Part shown: positions 34,245 through 34,384 of the stretch, piece by piece
How the letters are laid out: every line of letters starts with the position of its first letter
Position numbering within the stretch: the stretch's first letter is position 1
Assembly: GCA_964533935.1 (NCBI GenBank)
Contig: CAZHOG010000011.1
Coordinates: 1-34,384 of the forward strand
Length of the DNA stretch: 34,384 nucleotides
Direction: 5' to 3'
Origin: RUG14121 sp964533935
Lineage (GTDB): Bacteria; Bacillota_I; Bacilli_A; RF39; UBA660
Notes under the pieces: model-generated
Seen by the model: the letters and a program-made list of their open reading frames with translations, nothing else
What the model was told of the DNA's origin: nothing
Databases searched by the model: none
Translations under genes and position numbers: made by a program

Positions 34245-34272
34245 ATTATACAAATACTATTTTTATTTGCAA
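34245..34272 (-). promoter_or_regulatory. Promoter of the 26-aa peptide gene
   Basis: -35 TTGCAA (34267-34272), a 16-nt spacer and a perfect -10 TATAAT (34245-34250) predict a start near 34238. It diverges from the promoter of small RNA copy 2. Confidence 0.68.
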
Positions 34273-34312
34273 GTGATTCGACAAAACATTACAATTTAAA
34301 TATAAATAATTA

Positions 34313-34341
34313 TTGAAATACAATAATTCTTTTGTTAAAAT
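34313..34341 (+). promoter_or_regulatory. Promoter of small RNA copy 2
   Basis: -35 TTGAAA (34313-34318), a 17-nt spacer and -10 TAAAAT (34336-34341). The boxes are identical to copy 1 although most of the spacer sequence differs, which suggests the promoter is under selection. Confidence 0.68.
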
Positions 34342-34384
34342 TAAGTTGTGAGAAGCAAAGAGTCTTCGGACTAGATGCTTACCA
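34330..34384 (+). repeat. 55-bp direct repeat, copy 2, cut by the window end
   Basis: 54 of 55 bases match 33963-34017. The repeat reaches the last base of the window, so the true repeat is probably longer. Confidence 0.95.
34348..34384 (+). ncRNA. Small RNA copy 2, partial
   Basis: The first 37 nt of the predicted RNA are identical to copy 1, including the UUCG hairpin. The terminator half lies outside the window. It may continue a tandem array. Confidence 0.6.

Noticed and set aside
33963..34384. CRISPR array
   Set aside because: Only two repeats, 367 bp apart, with promoters and a terminator; no regular spacers and no cas genes.

Overview
The window is AT-rich, densely coded bacterial chromosome and looks like a low-GC Bacilli-type Firmicute, perhaps one of the uncultured gut Bacilli lineages (RF39/Erysipelotrichia-like). 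The evidence is the Bacilli neighbourhoods (AI-2E transporter/alaS, SpoVID/YsxE, DUF421/YrzE, YlbJ/YlbL), strong AGGAGG-type ribosome binding sites, and an alanine T-box. TGA is used as a stop (for example at 2046-2048), so the code is the standard bacterial one and not the Mycoplasma code. No rRNA, IS element, integrase, CRISPR array or phage gene is visible. Assignments come from reading motifs by eye; no database search was run.

Layout. 1-230: two tRNA genes on the minus strand. 307-7835 (minus): a T-box-controlled kinase-alaS operon with an unusually short AlaRS, an AI-2E-type transporter, an unknown protein, mutS and a second unknown protein. 7910-9954: a 36-aa membrane peptide and a PDZ/Lon-like protease, divergent from a YlbJ-like membrane protein. 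9943-11219: two overlapping pseudopilin-like genes. 11338-14168: a small membrane protein and a cluster related to spore-envelope genes (YsxE-like kinase fold, SpoVID-like LysM protein, DUF421, YrzE-like). 14173-19270 (minus): a degenerate HD-GYP protein with a small partner, a rhomboid protease and a fused ABC transporter. 19495-24609: a cell-surface/secreted region with a TasA-like signal region joined to a TIM-barrel protein, a GH25/LysM lysozyme with an early stop, and an unknown protein with an HFTT motif. 24755-26242: a TPR protein.

26364-29461: a four-gene redox operon (acetyltransferase, flavodoxin lipoprotein, DUF4405 membrane protein, flavodoxin) divergent from a TetR-family regulator, with repeated operator-like sites between them. 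29496-32126: pyruvate phosphate dikinase. 32235-33528: a VanY-like carboxypeptidase and a C26 glutamine-amidotransferase-like gene cut by an in-frame stop just before its catalytic His/Glu. 33624-33956: a DUF192 protein.

The most unusual part is the right end (33946-34384). An 82-nt RNA gene with a clear promoter, a UUCG hairpin and an intrinsic terminator faces a 26-codon hydrophobic peptide gene. The peptide gene has its own promoter and a 5' leader able to pair with its Shine-Dalgarno sequence. The start of the RNA gene is repeated 367 bp further on, promoter included, and runs off the window. This has the shape of a type I toxin-antitoxin-like module, but that function is inference.
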